Below, piece after piece: positions 10,881 through 24,989 of a stretch of 64,000 nt of DNA. How positions within the stretch are numbered: the stretch's first letter is position 1; the number at the start of each line of letters is the position of its first letter. The stretch comes from Agelaius tricolor. Lineage: Eukaryota; Chordata; Aves; Passeriformes; Icteridae. The stretch covers positions 2,122,001-2,186,000 of the forward strand of contig JALJCS010000034.1 of assembly GCA_023055355.1 (NCBI GenBank). The letters run 5' to 3'. Position numbers and translations under genes: made by a program. Below the pieces are notes generated by a model, which saw only the letters and a list, made by a program, of their open reading frames with translations, was not told the origin of the DNA and ran no database searches.

Positions 10881-13800
10881 CTTTGCTCGTATTGCAACAA
10901 CCCTTAATATTCCTGAAGGAAGATTGATATTATCAAGGCTTTAACTTTACTCAGATCAGGTTCACTGATATGAAAGGAAGTATTTCTGTGAACATGAGTG
11001 GGATTTAGATGAGGGTTAATTAAAGAATGCCCTAGAGTTGTGTGACCTTTTTCTTTTAGTAGTGACACAAAAAAAAAAGAAGATAAAAATTCAGAAACAC
11101 AGTCTGGATAGCCTTAAAGTTTTAGGTTCCTGAACAAAAATCTTCTCACAGGATTTCAGAAGTATATAAAAGCACTGTGCAAACTGGGAGGATTTTTATG
11201 CTGACATAATGGTTACATTGGGAATAAAGAGTGAAACAGAAGTTGCAAAAGCTTGCAGATCCTAGCAGAGGAAGTAATTTCAGCAATAAGAGGAACTAAA
11301 ACAGAGGGAACTGAAATAATTGGTTTTCCTTAATTGCAACTGTTTCTAAATAAAAACAGGCATGGAAATTTTCAGTAATTTTGTAAGAAGAGTAACCTGT
11401 GAATGGCAAAATCATTCTTCTCTTTAATGCACACAGCTGGCAAGAGAAGAGGCAACCTGTTCAACACAAATCATGTTCATTCTACCTGCAAACTGCCTTA
11501 AAAATCCAGCCCCTTTTCCTTTGGTAAAGCTCTGGTTCAGATTTTCATTGTCTCACCTCTACATCTGAAGCTTCCTCTTCCTGATTTCAATGCATCTACT
11601 TTCTTTCCCTAGAAAACTGTTTAACACACTGCAGAAAAATGTATCTTGCTGATTTATCACCTCTATAGTATTTTCATACTCTGCATCCCTCATCTACCTC
11701 TACTGGATCAAATCTTTTCCATGTTATTACCCCTTCCATCAAAGCACACACACAGTGCTTGCTTGCAGTTGATTGAGAAGATGAGAGGTGACTCTCCAGC
11801 TGCTCGTGCTCTCCAATACTGCACTACCACTTCTTCCTCTTCTATCGCGTTCCTTTTGGAAATGAGAAGCTTCCTGTAAAGTGAATCTACAGTCACTTCA
11901 AATTTTTGCTTAAGACTTACTGATGCCTTCTGATAAACCTAACAGCTGACAGTGACCCTTTATACTTGTTCCAAACTCTCAAGCTCAGCTGGATGCTGCC
12001 TTTGGTTTTACATCTGCTCATTTTCTTATCCCCTAATGAAGTTATGAGATCTGTGAGGTGAGGGCAGGGCTTTGATTCCTACAGTTCAGACACTCAATCG
12101 CCAGATAAGCAGTTCAGGCCTTTTAGAGGTGTGTGCTCAAGATCTCAGCTTATGTAAAGCCTGGGACATAGATGGCTGAAATCCAGCTTCCTCACGTGTC
12201 CCAGAGACTGCTGGGCCTGTATTTAGTTTTGAAAACATCCCTGGTTTTCCCCTTCAGTTGTGATAAAGTGGTATGCTTCCTGGCCAGTTTTGCTGCCTGG
12301 GGGAGGTGGGAACCCTGTGATGCCTTCTGCATGCAGTCACTTTTTGATATCCTTTGGCTCATTCTATGAGAAAAAAATAGAGTACTTGAAAGGTTCAGGG
12401 ACAAAAAGCGACAGTGCTGCATTACAATCCACTTCATTAGGCTGCTATGTCTAAGGTTTTGTTCCCTTCTGTCCTCAGTCATCAGCTGCAGCACTGCAGG
12501 GTTCATCACAGTGAGAATCCCTTCAGTGCATCTTTTTATTCATGAAGAATCATCACAGGTCAGCCTCGTGGAAAATCAATAGTTGTGTGGTTGTACACAG
12601 AATACAGGTGTGTGCACCCGGTTTTCTTCCCAAAGCCAAATTGCAGTCCTCAGTCTTGTCACCAAAGAAGACAGCTGTGCTCCAGAGTGTGACAGCAGGA
12701 ACAAAGAAATTACTTTTGTGGGATACAGGGGACTAGATTTCTGGGTAGTTTCACCTTCTTCCTTTGTGGTGTTTTCAATCTTTTGGGGTGCATAGGCTGC
12801 CACTAGGTATATATAGATATAAATATAGAATTTGTTACCAGGTGATAGTTCTCATGTGACCAAGGCAAATTTCCTAATGAAAGTGAAGATTTTTAATTTA
12901 AGTATTCTCACTATTATTTGTGGAAGACTCAGTGCAGCTGCACAGCAAACCACTACTTATCCATTGTCCCCTGACTTCAACAGTTTTCAAAGAAACAGTC
13001 CCTCAGAAGGTGCTCTCATATGGTTTAGAAAGGAAATAACAAATACATGCAACTAAATAAAAAATAATTGGATGACCGTGTGCATGCTGCTTTGGTGTCA
13101 TGATAATTTTAATTAGTCAGGGACCAACCATAGACCATACAACACTGTGAAATCATAGAGAAAAAAGTAGATCTGTAGGTGTCTGTTGGAAGTAGATTTG
13201 TCTGTTTATTAAATTCTGTGTGTGTGTGCATGAACAAACATGTAAAGCCATAACCTGTAAAGAAGGAAGGAGTTAAGCAGAGAACAGAAAATAGCAGAAA
13301 AAGGCAGGAGGAGGGATGCAGCAAAACATCAATTCAGAAATGAAAAAGAGGTTCAAAAGCAAGAGAGGAAAGGCCAGCAAGAAAGGACTTGGACATCAAG
13401 CAGCAAAGGCCACTTCTCAACAAGCGGTGACAAATTGCTCCATCTCCTTCCTTTCAGCTGAAAGGAACTGATGGCAGGGGCATTGGGAGCAGGAGATGCA
13501 CCCCATACAGACGTGACAGGGGTCCAGGGCACTTCCACATGCAGGTCACTGCACAGTGACACACCACTGACAGCCAACAAAAGAAAACTATTTACTTTAG
13601 AGATTAGCCCTGGAAAATGGGACAGCCACCCAGGGACCCAATGGCCTATGACAAAAGCAATGTCATTTCTCATTACTTGACTCTTTCACAGAGTAATTAA
13701 TCTTTTCAGACAGCTTCTTGGCAAGAAACTCTTAGATTCATCTCCCCTTGTCTTCACTGGAGAGATTTTCACTGGGCAAGGAGCCCAAGTGCTCTGAAAG

Positions 13801-16800
13801 AGTGTGGCCCCTCAGAAATCACAGGCTGCTCAAGATGACTGAAGGTGGCAGAAGCAAGCTCTTGCTGTGTTGAATCCTGCCTGACCTCAGAGGAGGCTCT
13901 TCCTTTACAACAGCCTCCTCTTCATTTTCTGAGGCTTAAATTATCACTGTGTATTTCTTTCTTAGAAACATTTTAACACTGACATTATATGGCAATGTTA
14001 AAATTGGAATGTCATTTCAGGAAAACCTATAGCCAGCCATGAAAGAAAAATATAAACTACTACAAATAAAGAAGTCAACATGAAAAACTCCTTGGGAATA
14101 ACACAGACGTGCCTGTAAATAATACAAGTAAAGTTTTAATAGAAAATAGTCACAGAGAAAGCAACTATGAGAAAGCTGATAAGGAAAATTTGCAAGGCTA
14201 AATGTGTAGATAGAGAGGAAGCACAAGGACCTTATGATGTGACATGCTTAGAAAATAAGGATTCAAGCATACCTCTGTAGCAGTGAATTTGGTAATATCT
14301 ATATTAAGCTGCTACGGAGTTTCCCTCTTTACCAACATCTACCCAGTAGCTGCCATTTCACACAAATCAGGTGCTTTCAGTGATCTAAAAACTAATCAAA
14401 ACACTATTATGTTACTTCCTGGAATTGTGCAAATACCAAAAACACACTGTATTTGGAAAAAGATTTTGTTAAGAAAATCTCCTCCATCCTCTTTTTCCAA
14501 TCAGTTTAACCTTTGGTGCTTAGTTAGAACTTGTGGATCCCTTGTTTCTCTTGCTGTCAAAAGACCAAGGAAATACTGCACGTAATTTTTCAAAAGACTT
14601 TACCAAAGGATATTTCATGTAATTTCTTAGGGAAAAGTGGAGTCTTCTCTTTATGCCCATAAACACTGTGCACCTGGCAGGACATGGCTGAACCTGGGCT
14701 GCAGGTTTTTGCTTTTCAGAACCAGCTATGTTTCCCAGGGCAGGTTGAGGAGCAGTGCTTGGGTGTACCCCTTGGCTCCCAGGCAGGCTTTGTGTGTTGG
14801 GCTCCACTGAGCAGGTGCATTTATTCCTCTGTGTCCAACTAGAGCAGCCTTTAGCTGGGCTGCTTAAGGGCTCCACATAAAATAAGGCACCGTACATGGG
14901 ACAGACTTCAGGAGTCACTGACGTCAAGACCACCTTTTGTCATCTTTTCAAGTCACCTGGAATAGACCTCCAGAATTCCCTCTGCTGCGTGATGCCAACT
15001 GAGGACTTCAGCAAGAGTGACAATGAATCCCACTTTTATCTGTTTCCTTTAAAGACTGCACCAACTAACATTCCTTTGCATTTCTTTCTTACAGTTAGAG
15101 TTCTTGCCTCTCTTTTCCCTCTTCTTTTTTTAAAATTTTTTTTTAACCAGATGAGCTGGAGACAGGGAGACATTAAAAACACAGCTACCATTGGGGCTAC
15201 AGTGTTTCAGTGCAGGAGGATATAACACACCTGTGCACTGTACCCCTGTGTATTGTTTTATTCTTCAAAAGGCCAAAAGGCAGACAGCAGTAAAAGAAGA
15301 TCAGCTGCACACTGTGGGTTTTTCTTCCCTGCCTGTTTTTTTTCAATATCCAATTCACCTTTATTCCTTCCTCTCATTTGTAATCCTGAAATGTCCTTTT
15401 TATTTGCTTCTGAGTTGCACTGAGAATTATTTAAACCTCATCTTAGTTTCCATCTGCCTTTAACTTTCACAGCTAATTTTCACTTCAATGTGCCTAAAAG
15501 CAGTCTTCTCTCCTGATCCCAGGAAAGGTTTCTGCAATCCCATCAGCCACTGAAGGCACTCAGCTATGCAAGATACCAACAACACCTACAACTACACTGA
15601 GAAACTGCTGTGTTCACAAAGTTGCTCCTCATGAGCCTTTGCTAGGGAAATTTTCCCTAAATTTGCTCCCTTTGGCAATTAGTGATCCCAAAGGTCTTTT
15701 CCAAGCTAAATTTTGCTATGACTACTCACAGGGTCTACTGGAGAAACAGATTTTCTTAATTACTGTAAGTTAAGAAAAAACACTGAGTGTTGTAACGCGA
15801 AAGATCTACTGGGAAAAGGTTCTGTAGCAAGATGAATTTTTCTGTGAAGAAAACATAGAATTACAATTAATATTTTAAATAAATACTGAATGAAAAACTA
15901 GTGACCCAAGAGTCTGTGAAGTAAAATGTAAATTGAAATGGAAATTGCTACAGAACTAAAGAAAACAGAATAAGTAGGAGCTAAGCCTGTTTAAGGACAG
16001 GGCTGGAAGTGTAGGGGAGTAATGTTTCTGGCTTTTAATGCTTTTGTCCTGCTGCAGCTGCACAGGCAAGCACAGAAAGGATATTCACATTGTCAGTCCT
16101 GGACAGCTGGCTTAGGGCTAGCTCTGACTCATAATTTTCACCCTGCCAGATTCCTACGTAGTGCAGGGATCCCACTGCACAGGGATAAGGACACAGATGA
16201 ATGCTCACCTTGGGTTTTAACAGACAGAATTTATGAGGACACACCCCCGTGGAAAAGACTATGGAGCAATGATACTTCAGCCTGCCTTCAGAAGTGCACA
16301 GGAGTGATGCAGCTGTGCCAGCTTCCCAGGCAGATACAGTGAGCCCAGGGAGAGCTACAGAACAGTGGTGTCTGGTGTGTGAGTCAGCCCCCAGAGTGCA
16401 GGAGCCGCGCTGGTGCCACACGCCCCAGCCTTCCCTGCCCAAGGCAATGGGCACCCCCTGTGCACAGCAGCCAGAGCACCACTGCCCTCCTCCTTCAGCC
16501 CTTTTCAGCCCTATTTTCAGGCAGATAAAAAGGAGGGCATAATGATTTCATACTAGGACTAAAGGTATAAAACTTATGAGATTATTATTATTATTATTAT
16601 TATTACGACATTCTCATTATCTACCCATTCCATTTTACTTTCAGGTATCAACATTTCAAATTATTCCTGTTACCTCAATAGTCAAAAATAGTTTCTTCTG
16701 GTGGTCATCCAAATTATCATGGTTGTTATATGTCATATAAGTCCTACTTAAAAAATTATATGGGATCGTTGTCTATCAGCATTAGGTGAACTTCTGGTGA

Positions 16801-17569
16801 CAACACAGATGGAAGAGTGTGCATTGAGATATCCTCTGAAACTACTAGCAGAGCACACAGAATGAAGTATTTTCATGTCTTTTCACTCCTGTGTAGCCTG
16901 GTACTGTCCTACATCCTTCCCCTTCTTCATCTGGTGCTGCAACTTGACCCAGGAAAGACCATGGCCCTGTCAAGGCTCTGCTACTTCAGAGTAAGGAAGC
17001 CTCTCCTAAGATTTCCTGAATACAGTCCAAAAGTCTATATTTGCACAGCCAAGTTATTCCTGTAGCTTCGATTTTATACAAAAACAAAAGCAGTAACCTA
17101 TTTTCCTGTGACTTTCAGGAAGTTACTGAGGAAAAGCCAGATGGGAGAAATTTCAGGTGAGGAGAAAGGATACATCCCACATTCGGGCCTGCATGATGAA
17201 AACTTCTTGTTCCCCCCACTCAGCTGGTGGAAAGGCTTCATGTTCTTGAAGAAAATCATACCTTAAGTGAAACCAGAGTAGCACAAAGGACACTTTCCAG
17301 TTCTGTGAGTGCAACTAGCAAAGTCCTTTCTGTAACAGAAGAAGATGCAAACTTAGCCCATCACAGCTGATATACACAAGCTACAAACACAGGTCTAAGC
17401 TCATCGCTCTCAACCAAAAAGGAAACGAATTAATTGTGTGAAGCTGAGAAGCTGCCAGACACATGACTTGTAAGACAGAGGATTTTTGGCATCTTACATT
17501 ACAAAAGCAAGAATTGTTGTTGTGTATATTTAGAGAAACAGAACTTTTTTTTCCAAAAAGTGCCTGAAG
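10881..17569. other. Intergenic sequence without a supported gene
   Basis: AT-rich sequence with short frames only. The (ATT)n run is at 16581. Frames at 14520-14933 (minus) and 16035-16454 (minus) are unsupported. No recognised repeat family apart from simple repeats. Confidence 0.6.
16581..16605. repeat. (ATT)n microsatellite
   Basis: About eight perfect ATT units in AT-rich intergenic sequence. Confidence 0.95.
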
Positions 17570-17980
17570 CACAAGTCTGAGGAGGAGCATCTGAGGGAGC
17601 TGGGCTTGTTCAGTCTGGAGAAAAGGAGGCTGAGGGGAGACCTTATCACTCTCTACAACTCCCTGAAAGGAGGTTGTGGCTTGGACTCTTCTCCCAGCTA
17701 ATAAGCAAAAGAAGTAGAAACAGCCTCAAGTTGCACCAGGGAAGATTTAGACTGGATGGTAGGAAAATTTTTTCACTTAAAAGGTGGTCAAGCATTGCAA
17801 CAGGGAAGGAGCAGGCTGCCCAGGGAAGTGGTTAAATCACTATCCCTGTAGGTGTTTAAAAGATGTATTGATGTGGCACTTGGGGACCTGGTTTAGCGAT
17901 GGATTTGGCAGTGTTAGATTAATGGTTGAACTCGATGCTTTAACAATCTTTTCCAACCTAAATGATTCCATGATTCTATG
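17570..17980 (+). mobile_element. CR1 LINE 3' fragment
   Basis: The element begins with ctgagggagctgggcttgtt and cagtctggagaaaaggaggc, continues through the ORF2 C-terminal region, and ends with ttccaacctaaatgattcca and tgattctatg, the CR1 3' terminus. It is sense-oriented and 5'-truncated. Confidence 0.92.
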
Positions 17981-18159
17981 AAACTCTTGTCCGGATCTAA
18001 TGGTGGCTTATGGTCCTAAGAGTAAGCTTTAGATGAGTAAAGCTGAGCAGAAGCTGCCTGTGACACTTTTGTGGTGTGTAATAAGCACACAAATTCTTAT
18101 TACAATAGGACTGTAAGGTCCAGCAAAATTTATTCAGGAATGGTATTGGTTTAGACAGA

Positions 18160-18225
18160 CTGCTTGAGGAGGAGGATGGACTAGGTGACCTCTAGCATCT
18201 CTTTCAATCCACTTTTCTATGATTT
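18160..18225 (+). mobile_element. CR1 LINE 3'-tip fragment
   Basis: The string ggatggactaggtgacctct, followed by tctttcaatccacttttcta and tgatt, is a diverged CR1 3' tip in sense orientation. It is only about 65 bases long and lies 180 bases after the previous CR1 fragment, so the two may have been one insertion or two. Confidence 0.65.
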
Positions 18226-21200
18226 TCTCTAATCCCCTGGAAAGATTCTCCAAAGGGCTTTAAATTTGCATAGGCTAAAAAGATAATTATTTTTAATGAG
18301 AACCATGCTTTTAGTCTCATGGTGCAACTTCAAGGGTGCTGCATAATGCTAAACATATTATTCAGGCCCTGTTGACCTTTCCCAAGATAAAAAATGCTGC
18401 AACCATTCCCTTCCTAAAGTTTGGTCTGAATGGCAATACTGAGTCACTAATGACACTGGCAGCTTTTTCACCCTTTTCTCCTCTATTAAAACAAACAAAA
18501 AATTATGGCTCCCTTCTTTCTATTAGTGCTGTAGTGTTTCTTGATATTGTTGATTTTTTAATGTATCTTCATTGTACCTAGAAAACTCCCTAATGTTTCC
18601 TCATATTTGCACAGGCAGGGAGTTTGACCTTTCATAGGGATTTTGCCTTAATTAAAATCTTCTGAAAAGTGAAGTTTGCTTCTCTTAAAAGTAATTGGAT
18701 TAATGCAAACTTTTTCAGTGCCTGCTTCAAACTAGTATAAATGGTCTGACATTAAATGAGGTTAAAAAGTCCCCAATAAACTACCACTACTGTTATTAAA
18801 TTTAATTAAGATAGAACAGCAGTCAGTTTAAATGGGAAAGTGTAGCACAAAAATGGCAGCACAGAAAAAGTATTCTGATGTTGTCATTAAAGCTAATTGA
18901 AAGCAAGGATTTCTAAATGACAGTTTAATTAACAGGCTAATGAATACCAGATTAAGACTGTTATTAACAATGAAATTTGCAAACATTCATGGAAAATTAT
19001 TTAGAAATATCACACGTTAGACATATTACAAGGTAAAAGTCTGCAAATTATACAGCACTTCACCAGGTGATGGTACAGAGCTCCAGCCATGTAGCAGCAA
19101 TTAAACCTTTTGCCCTCTCACCCTCCTCTTCTCCAAATTAAGTTATAATTATCACAGATTAGCTATAAAATGTGTGTTTTGAAAAATTCTGCCGTACTAA
19201 AACTGTGCATAGAGCTCGTGGAAGTAGCATTGTTTGATAAGGCAATGATCAAAGTTGGGAGAAGGCCGATGGTGTTACATGCAGCCTATCACCTGAGGCT
19301 GAAAACAAACCATTGCTGGGATTCCCTGCTGAACAAATACACATTTCCCACACGCTGAGGAACAAGGCTTCTGCTAAGTAAGGCTAATGTGGTTTTATGC
19401 ATAAATGAAATTATTTTCACTTTTAACAGGAGCATTTGGGCTGGCTCCTTTTCCATGAACCGCTGCCCCACAGCAGATGGAGCAGTGCTGGCTCAGATCT
19501 AGGAGACTGTTCTTGCTGTGTCAGTTTGTCACCATTTCAGTGCTTGCAGTGAAACCTCAAGGACAGAGCAGGAATGATGAGGGCTCTTGGTGAGGAGAGC
19601 ACTACAATAAACAACATAAAAGGTGCCCAAGTGAACAAATGACAGAAGAGCCTGATGGTGGTTTAAGATTTCTTGTCCAAAGATCTTGGCTGTGTTCGCA
19701 GTGTTATGAGGATCCTGGTTTTCCTCCTGGCTTGAGATACTATCACAAGATGTTATAGTTGAAGAAGTATTAGATATACCTAGCTCTTCTCACTGGGAAT
19801 GGTTTAGGTTTCATTCTGTTGCTGAAGAATGTGTCACAATTTCTTTGCCCATTAGAACCACATTTGCAAGTTTGGGCTTAGGCATAAACTTGCTTGTCCT
19901 GAGCCTAATTCTTTACAGGTGCTATTATTACTTTTAGTCAGGAGCTCAGGCTCTAGAAGGCAGTGTTTTGATTTTATAGGCTTTTCAATAATGCAAAGAG
20001 CATTGGTAAGAGAGTAATTAAGCAGACTTGGGACAGATCTTTGCCTCTGGTTAGTTTCTGCAACATTGTTATTCATATATGCATTTTACCAGACGTTCAT
20101 AGCAGGATGGGTTTGTCTTCTGTGAAATTTGTTTATATGAAGGACAGAGCAAAAAGAGCTATCTGACAGACAAATATAATCTTAAATGGCCTAGCATGTT
20201 AAATAAGTGAATGTTATTTTCCCAGAGGCTGCAAAAGGGCAAACATAAGGGCCTGAAAAGAATACAAGAGCAAGCCACAGGACAACCAAAATTCCTGAAT
20301 TCGGGTTATAGTGGCGCATATGCCAAAATTGCAGGAGTTTTTAAGAAATCTAAAAAGAAAAAAGTGAAGTGATGAATAAAAACTTAAAAGCAGAATTTTA
20401 CAGAAAGAATTTACTTAACTAGCAACTACGAGATGAGAAAATATTCTACAAGAAAAAACGTGAGAGTAAAAAACGGAAGGGAGAAAGTGAGGAGAAGCAT
20501 GTTACTGCAATTGTACCAGACTGATTTGCTTGCAAACTTCTGCTTATAACTTCTAATAAGCATTTTTACAGGTCAGGAAGGTTCAAATTTTGTCATGGAA
20601 AAGAATTTTGAGCACTCAAATCTGAAGAATCAGGTTCCTTAGCTAGAATACAAAACAGTATCATAAACAAGAAACTATTGAATACACACATGAAACGTTA
20701 CACAATTTCCTTTGCCTCTACATAAGAATATCTTGATAAACACATATTTCAGCCTTAATTGGGGCATGCAAACAAAATGAAGTGCATTGAACAAATCTCA
20801 AAACTATTTTGTGGATAACTAAAAACATCTGGAGGAGACAACATAAGAACAAGCACAATGATATTTTGTAGGAAGAGATGATCTAAATAAACGGAAGGTT
20901 GATCTTATATCCCTTGACTAAAAAATTAAAATGCCTTAGAAGCCAAGATTCTTTTCTTCACAGTAACCATTGGGAACCAAAGAAAATTTTTCATCAACTA
21001 CTCTTTTGCCAAGATTGAAATAATTAACCTCCTTTAAAAACAACTCTTTATGTAATCCTTGCTTCACAGTACTTGGCAGAGCCAGTAAGCTCCAAGCCAT
21101 ACTCAGTTATTTGGACAGAATGAAACTTTTAAAACATCAGTGAAATGGATCATATTGAACCCTGCAAAGGGACTGCATCTTGTAAGATAAGAGGTGGATT

Positions 21201-24200
21201 ATTTCAGCAGTTACCCAAATGACATAGTATCAAAAGATTAAAATCTTTGGCTGGCCTAGACATTTTTTACCTGTAATCCTTTGGAAGAGAAAGGTATACC
21301 TTTATTTTTAGGTTGGTGTTGAAATGACATCAGCTAAAGCTGCTTTATTCCCAAATGAAGGCAACACAATACAAATGTTAAAACTGTTCCTTTATACTTA
21401 TTCCTATATACTATACTGTTCCTATATCACTCTCTTTGCTCTGCCCAAGTTCTTCTAAATTGTTCTGTGAGGAGAAGCTCTTACATGGATTAACACGAAA
21501 GTTGTTATGATATGTTCACACTTACATAACACACTTTTTTGTTGTTGATGGAAATATTATAAAAAAACTACATCCATGCTAGCGTGAAATATGGCCTTGG
21601 AGAATCTTCATGAAACTGGCAGCAAAAGCAGAGCTCCTAACTGAAAGAGCTATGTTTTGTTATTGAGTCTTGAGGCTCCTCCAAACCAGCAGGGAAAAAA
21701 AACACTACTTGTTTCATCAGACTATTAAAAAACACTTCCTATCTTAACCCCTGAGTAAAGCAACGGCACAATCATGCTATTGATAGAAACAAGATACGGT
21801 TTTATTTGAAGTAATCAATCCAAACAAAAACAATCAATGTTTTTGTTAAGCTGCTGATTGTTTTCATTGTCTGTGAGAGGGTGCCTTCTGCATAGCCCAG
21901 AAAATACGTTCACACACTGCTTTTATCTGCCGCAGCTGCTGAAGTCCAGCTGGCTTTCTGACAGGCAAAGCAAATTTCTGGCTGAATGGGGTTATAAGCA
22001 TATTATCACATATCCACAGGCACAGGCTGGTTTTCAAATCACAGTGTGCCCCACTACTGATGGCAGTGTTTGTCTTGGGAATGAACACAGCATTATGTCA
22101 AGAGATTGAGCTCTTCCAAAGGGTCACTGGGTGATAACTGCCCTATGCAACTTCTGTTGCCACACCTCTTGACTGTGTAAAGCCCCTGGCTTTTAAGCAT
22201 GGTGGGAAGGGTCAAGGGGAGATGGAGATGGAGAACAGACTATGTCAGTGCTCCACAGCCAGAAACGTTTCCCCGGCATGAGTCAGCAGATGGACAGACA
22301 CAGCAATGAGTTCTGTTTGCTGGACTCACCAGTACAACAGTGAATGTTTATACTTTCTTCACACTGTTGACTGGCTTGAAAAATCAGTAATAAAAAAGTA
22401 GAGTTCACAATTCTCATCCTTATTGTTCAAAACACTTCAGCTGCTGAGCTGTTGTGGACAGCCGGCGGGGGGTCTGATGGCTCGACCTGGAGGCCCAACC
22501 TTCCCAGAGAGAGGTGCTGCTGCAAGAGACAACTCCCTAGGGGTCTCAGGCAGCCCTTCAGCCGCTGGTAACGCCAGCAAGGGGCAGGCAGCTCAGCTCT
22601 GAGCAGGGATCTCAGCTCTGCCTTGCCAGCTGTACTGGGCCCAGCACAGAGACAGAGAGGCAGGAGCGCCGTGGGGCTGTTCCACAGAGCTCCGTCACTC
22701 CAGCACGCTGCCAAGGAGGCCAGGGACAACAGCACCCTACTGAGCAGGGCAGGAACTGGGGTTTGTGTGGGGAAAAGCAGAGGTGGTACAAAGGGGGAAA
22801 AGCCAATCAGTTTCAGGGAATCTACATGGGACCCGAAAGCATTCTGGGAACTCACCATGACCACGGAGCGTTTCTCAATCCAGGAGGTTTGGGAAGCTCT
22901 TATCATAGCCCATTCAAGGGACACCTCTCCAAGGGAGAGGCCTTGCCTGCCTATCTGTCTCCACATTGAACAATATCCCATAAGTTATAGAATGAAAAGT
23001 TCTCCACACAAACCTTTGGCTTTTAGAGGATGGGGGAATGCCTTAAATTCTGTAGGGTAAATCTCCATTTACTGCAGGAAAAAATCCTCAGGGTATGGAT
23101 GTAAGTGAGCAAGCAGTGAATTCTTCAACTATGTACTTTTTTGGTTTAGTATACATTAATATTCCCTATCTGACAATGGTTTCATTTACAGGTGTGCAAA
23201 GGAAAACTGAATTTTAAGATTTATTTAGTCGAGAAGGGGAAGCTTATAAAGGTCAGCTTATGTAAAGAGGAGACATTACCACATAATTTCACATACTGCT
23301 CACTATGAATATCATACAGTAAATAAATAGTAATTCCTAGCTTTTATATAGTAATTTTCACTTACATGTAAAACACAGCTAACACCTGAATTTGCAGTCC
23401 TAACTTCAAGTGCATAAAAGACTTGACAAAGTCTTGTCTCTTAATCTTGACAAAGGTGAGATTTGCTCACAAACCACAGAATAATTGATTTATGATGGAG
23501 ATTTTCCATGGCCATTACAAACTAATTTTTCATTCAAAAGGTTAAGAAACAAGTTGCTCCATCTAGTTATCTTCTAAGGTGGTGGGAGAAAACATAAAAA
23601 AATGAGAAAAATAAACAGCTATCTAAATAGCTAAAAATCCTAACCAGCATCCTATCTGAAAATCCATTTTATGTCTTCACTGGCCTAAGAATAGTTAAGA
23701 TACTTTTACTGAACTGGAACTTGTCTAAAAACTTACAGAATTTAGTGAATTATCCCAAAACATTAAATCACCAAGCTCTTCTCAACATTTACCCTTTTTT
23801 CAACTTGGAAATATTATTTTCCTACTTCTTTTCAACATGTCCTTTAGATCTCTCTTCCTTTTTGCAATAATGCTCCTATGTTTTACTAGAATGTTCTATT
23901 ATTTCATCCTTCATATTTCTCACAGAACAGAATCAACGGCTCTATAAAACCAATTAAGTTGGTTGTGACTCTTGGAACACAAATGTTTTCAAAGCTTTAA
24001 GATATCATGTGCATATCTGCTAACTGCCCTTGTTAATCTACCTAATGGCATTGTCTGTTCTTTTAAAGGCAGCACTTTCTCCTGTCCTTGTGATTCCTAG
24101 ATGTGAAGATCTTCCATAAATCCTCCTCAAGAAGCCTGTGTTAATATTTTCACCCACTGAGTTATGATCTTTAATCTTGACATTCACACTTTAAAAGTAC

Positions 24201-24989
24201 CTTCATCTTTCTACATGACAGCAATACAGAAGTGAACTCTTTCCAAATGAAAAATTACCTTAGAAAACTTACCCTTCCCTATAAACATCTAATCCATGGA
24301 TGCTAGGAAGAATCCTTTTGTTTATTTGTTGTAACAATATGAAACATTATAAAAACAGAGAAATAAGTAATATAATATTTTGTTTCAGGAAGAAAAGTGG
24401 CTTTCCTAAAAGTGACAATTTCTAAATTCTCCTTAATGGTAAGTAATTATCATGGAGCAGCAAATAACAGGCTACACCAATTTATACCAGCTGATTTGTC
24501 CTTACTTGACATGGGGTTCAAATCTGCCTTTATCCCTAAAGATCAGCAATTTTCTGGGAAACACGGTAATAGTGAAAGGTTGTGGCAAAATAAAATAATT
24601 TTTTTTGCCTCTTCTCAAATGTTTTGTGAGATCCATTCTACTGTAAACACCCAGGTCACAGTTTGAAAAGCACATTAAGAGATAATTATAAAGCTCTAAC
24701 TCACATAAAAGAGGTCAGATGCTACAAGAATAAACCTATGGAATTTTTTGAAAGCCTAATTAAGAAATAATCCACTGAAGCCGCAGTAGTTAATAATGTA
24801 AGAGAAGTAAATAAAAAAATAAGATAAGCGTGGGGTCAGCCCACCAGTGTTTGAGGGACAATGTGCTAGTGAGGTCCTTCAGTCTGCTGTCTCAGCAGGG
24901 GCAGAGGATGAAGATCCACATGACAGCAAAGCCACAGGGATTATTGATGAGATAGAAACCATGGAAACTCCTGAGAATAGGAATTAGGG
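18226..24989. other. Intergenic sequence, mostly AT-rich, with one GC-richer patch
   Basis: 18640-19020 is dense in TAAT motifs and lacks repeats, which is a look shared by conserved non-coding elements. The patch at 22430-22960 is GC-richer with scattered CpG and a 184-codon minus-strand frame that is not recognisable. The rest shows nothing that I can name. Confidence 0.55.

Noticed and set aside
13147..13170. aatcatagag considered as a CR1 tip
   Set aside because: No further CR1 sequence on either side.
22427..22981. Longest open frame of the window, 184 codons on the minus strand
   Set aside because: It lies in a GC-richer patch where stops are rare, has an overlapping 145-codon frame on the other strand, and shows no domain, splice pattern or recognisable similarity.
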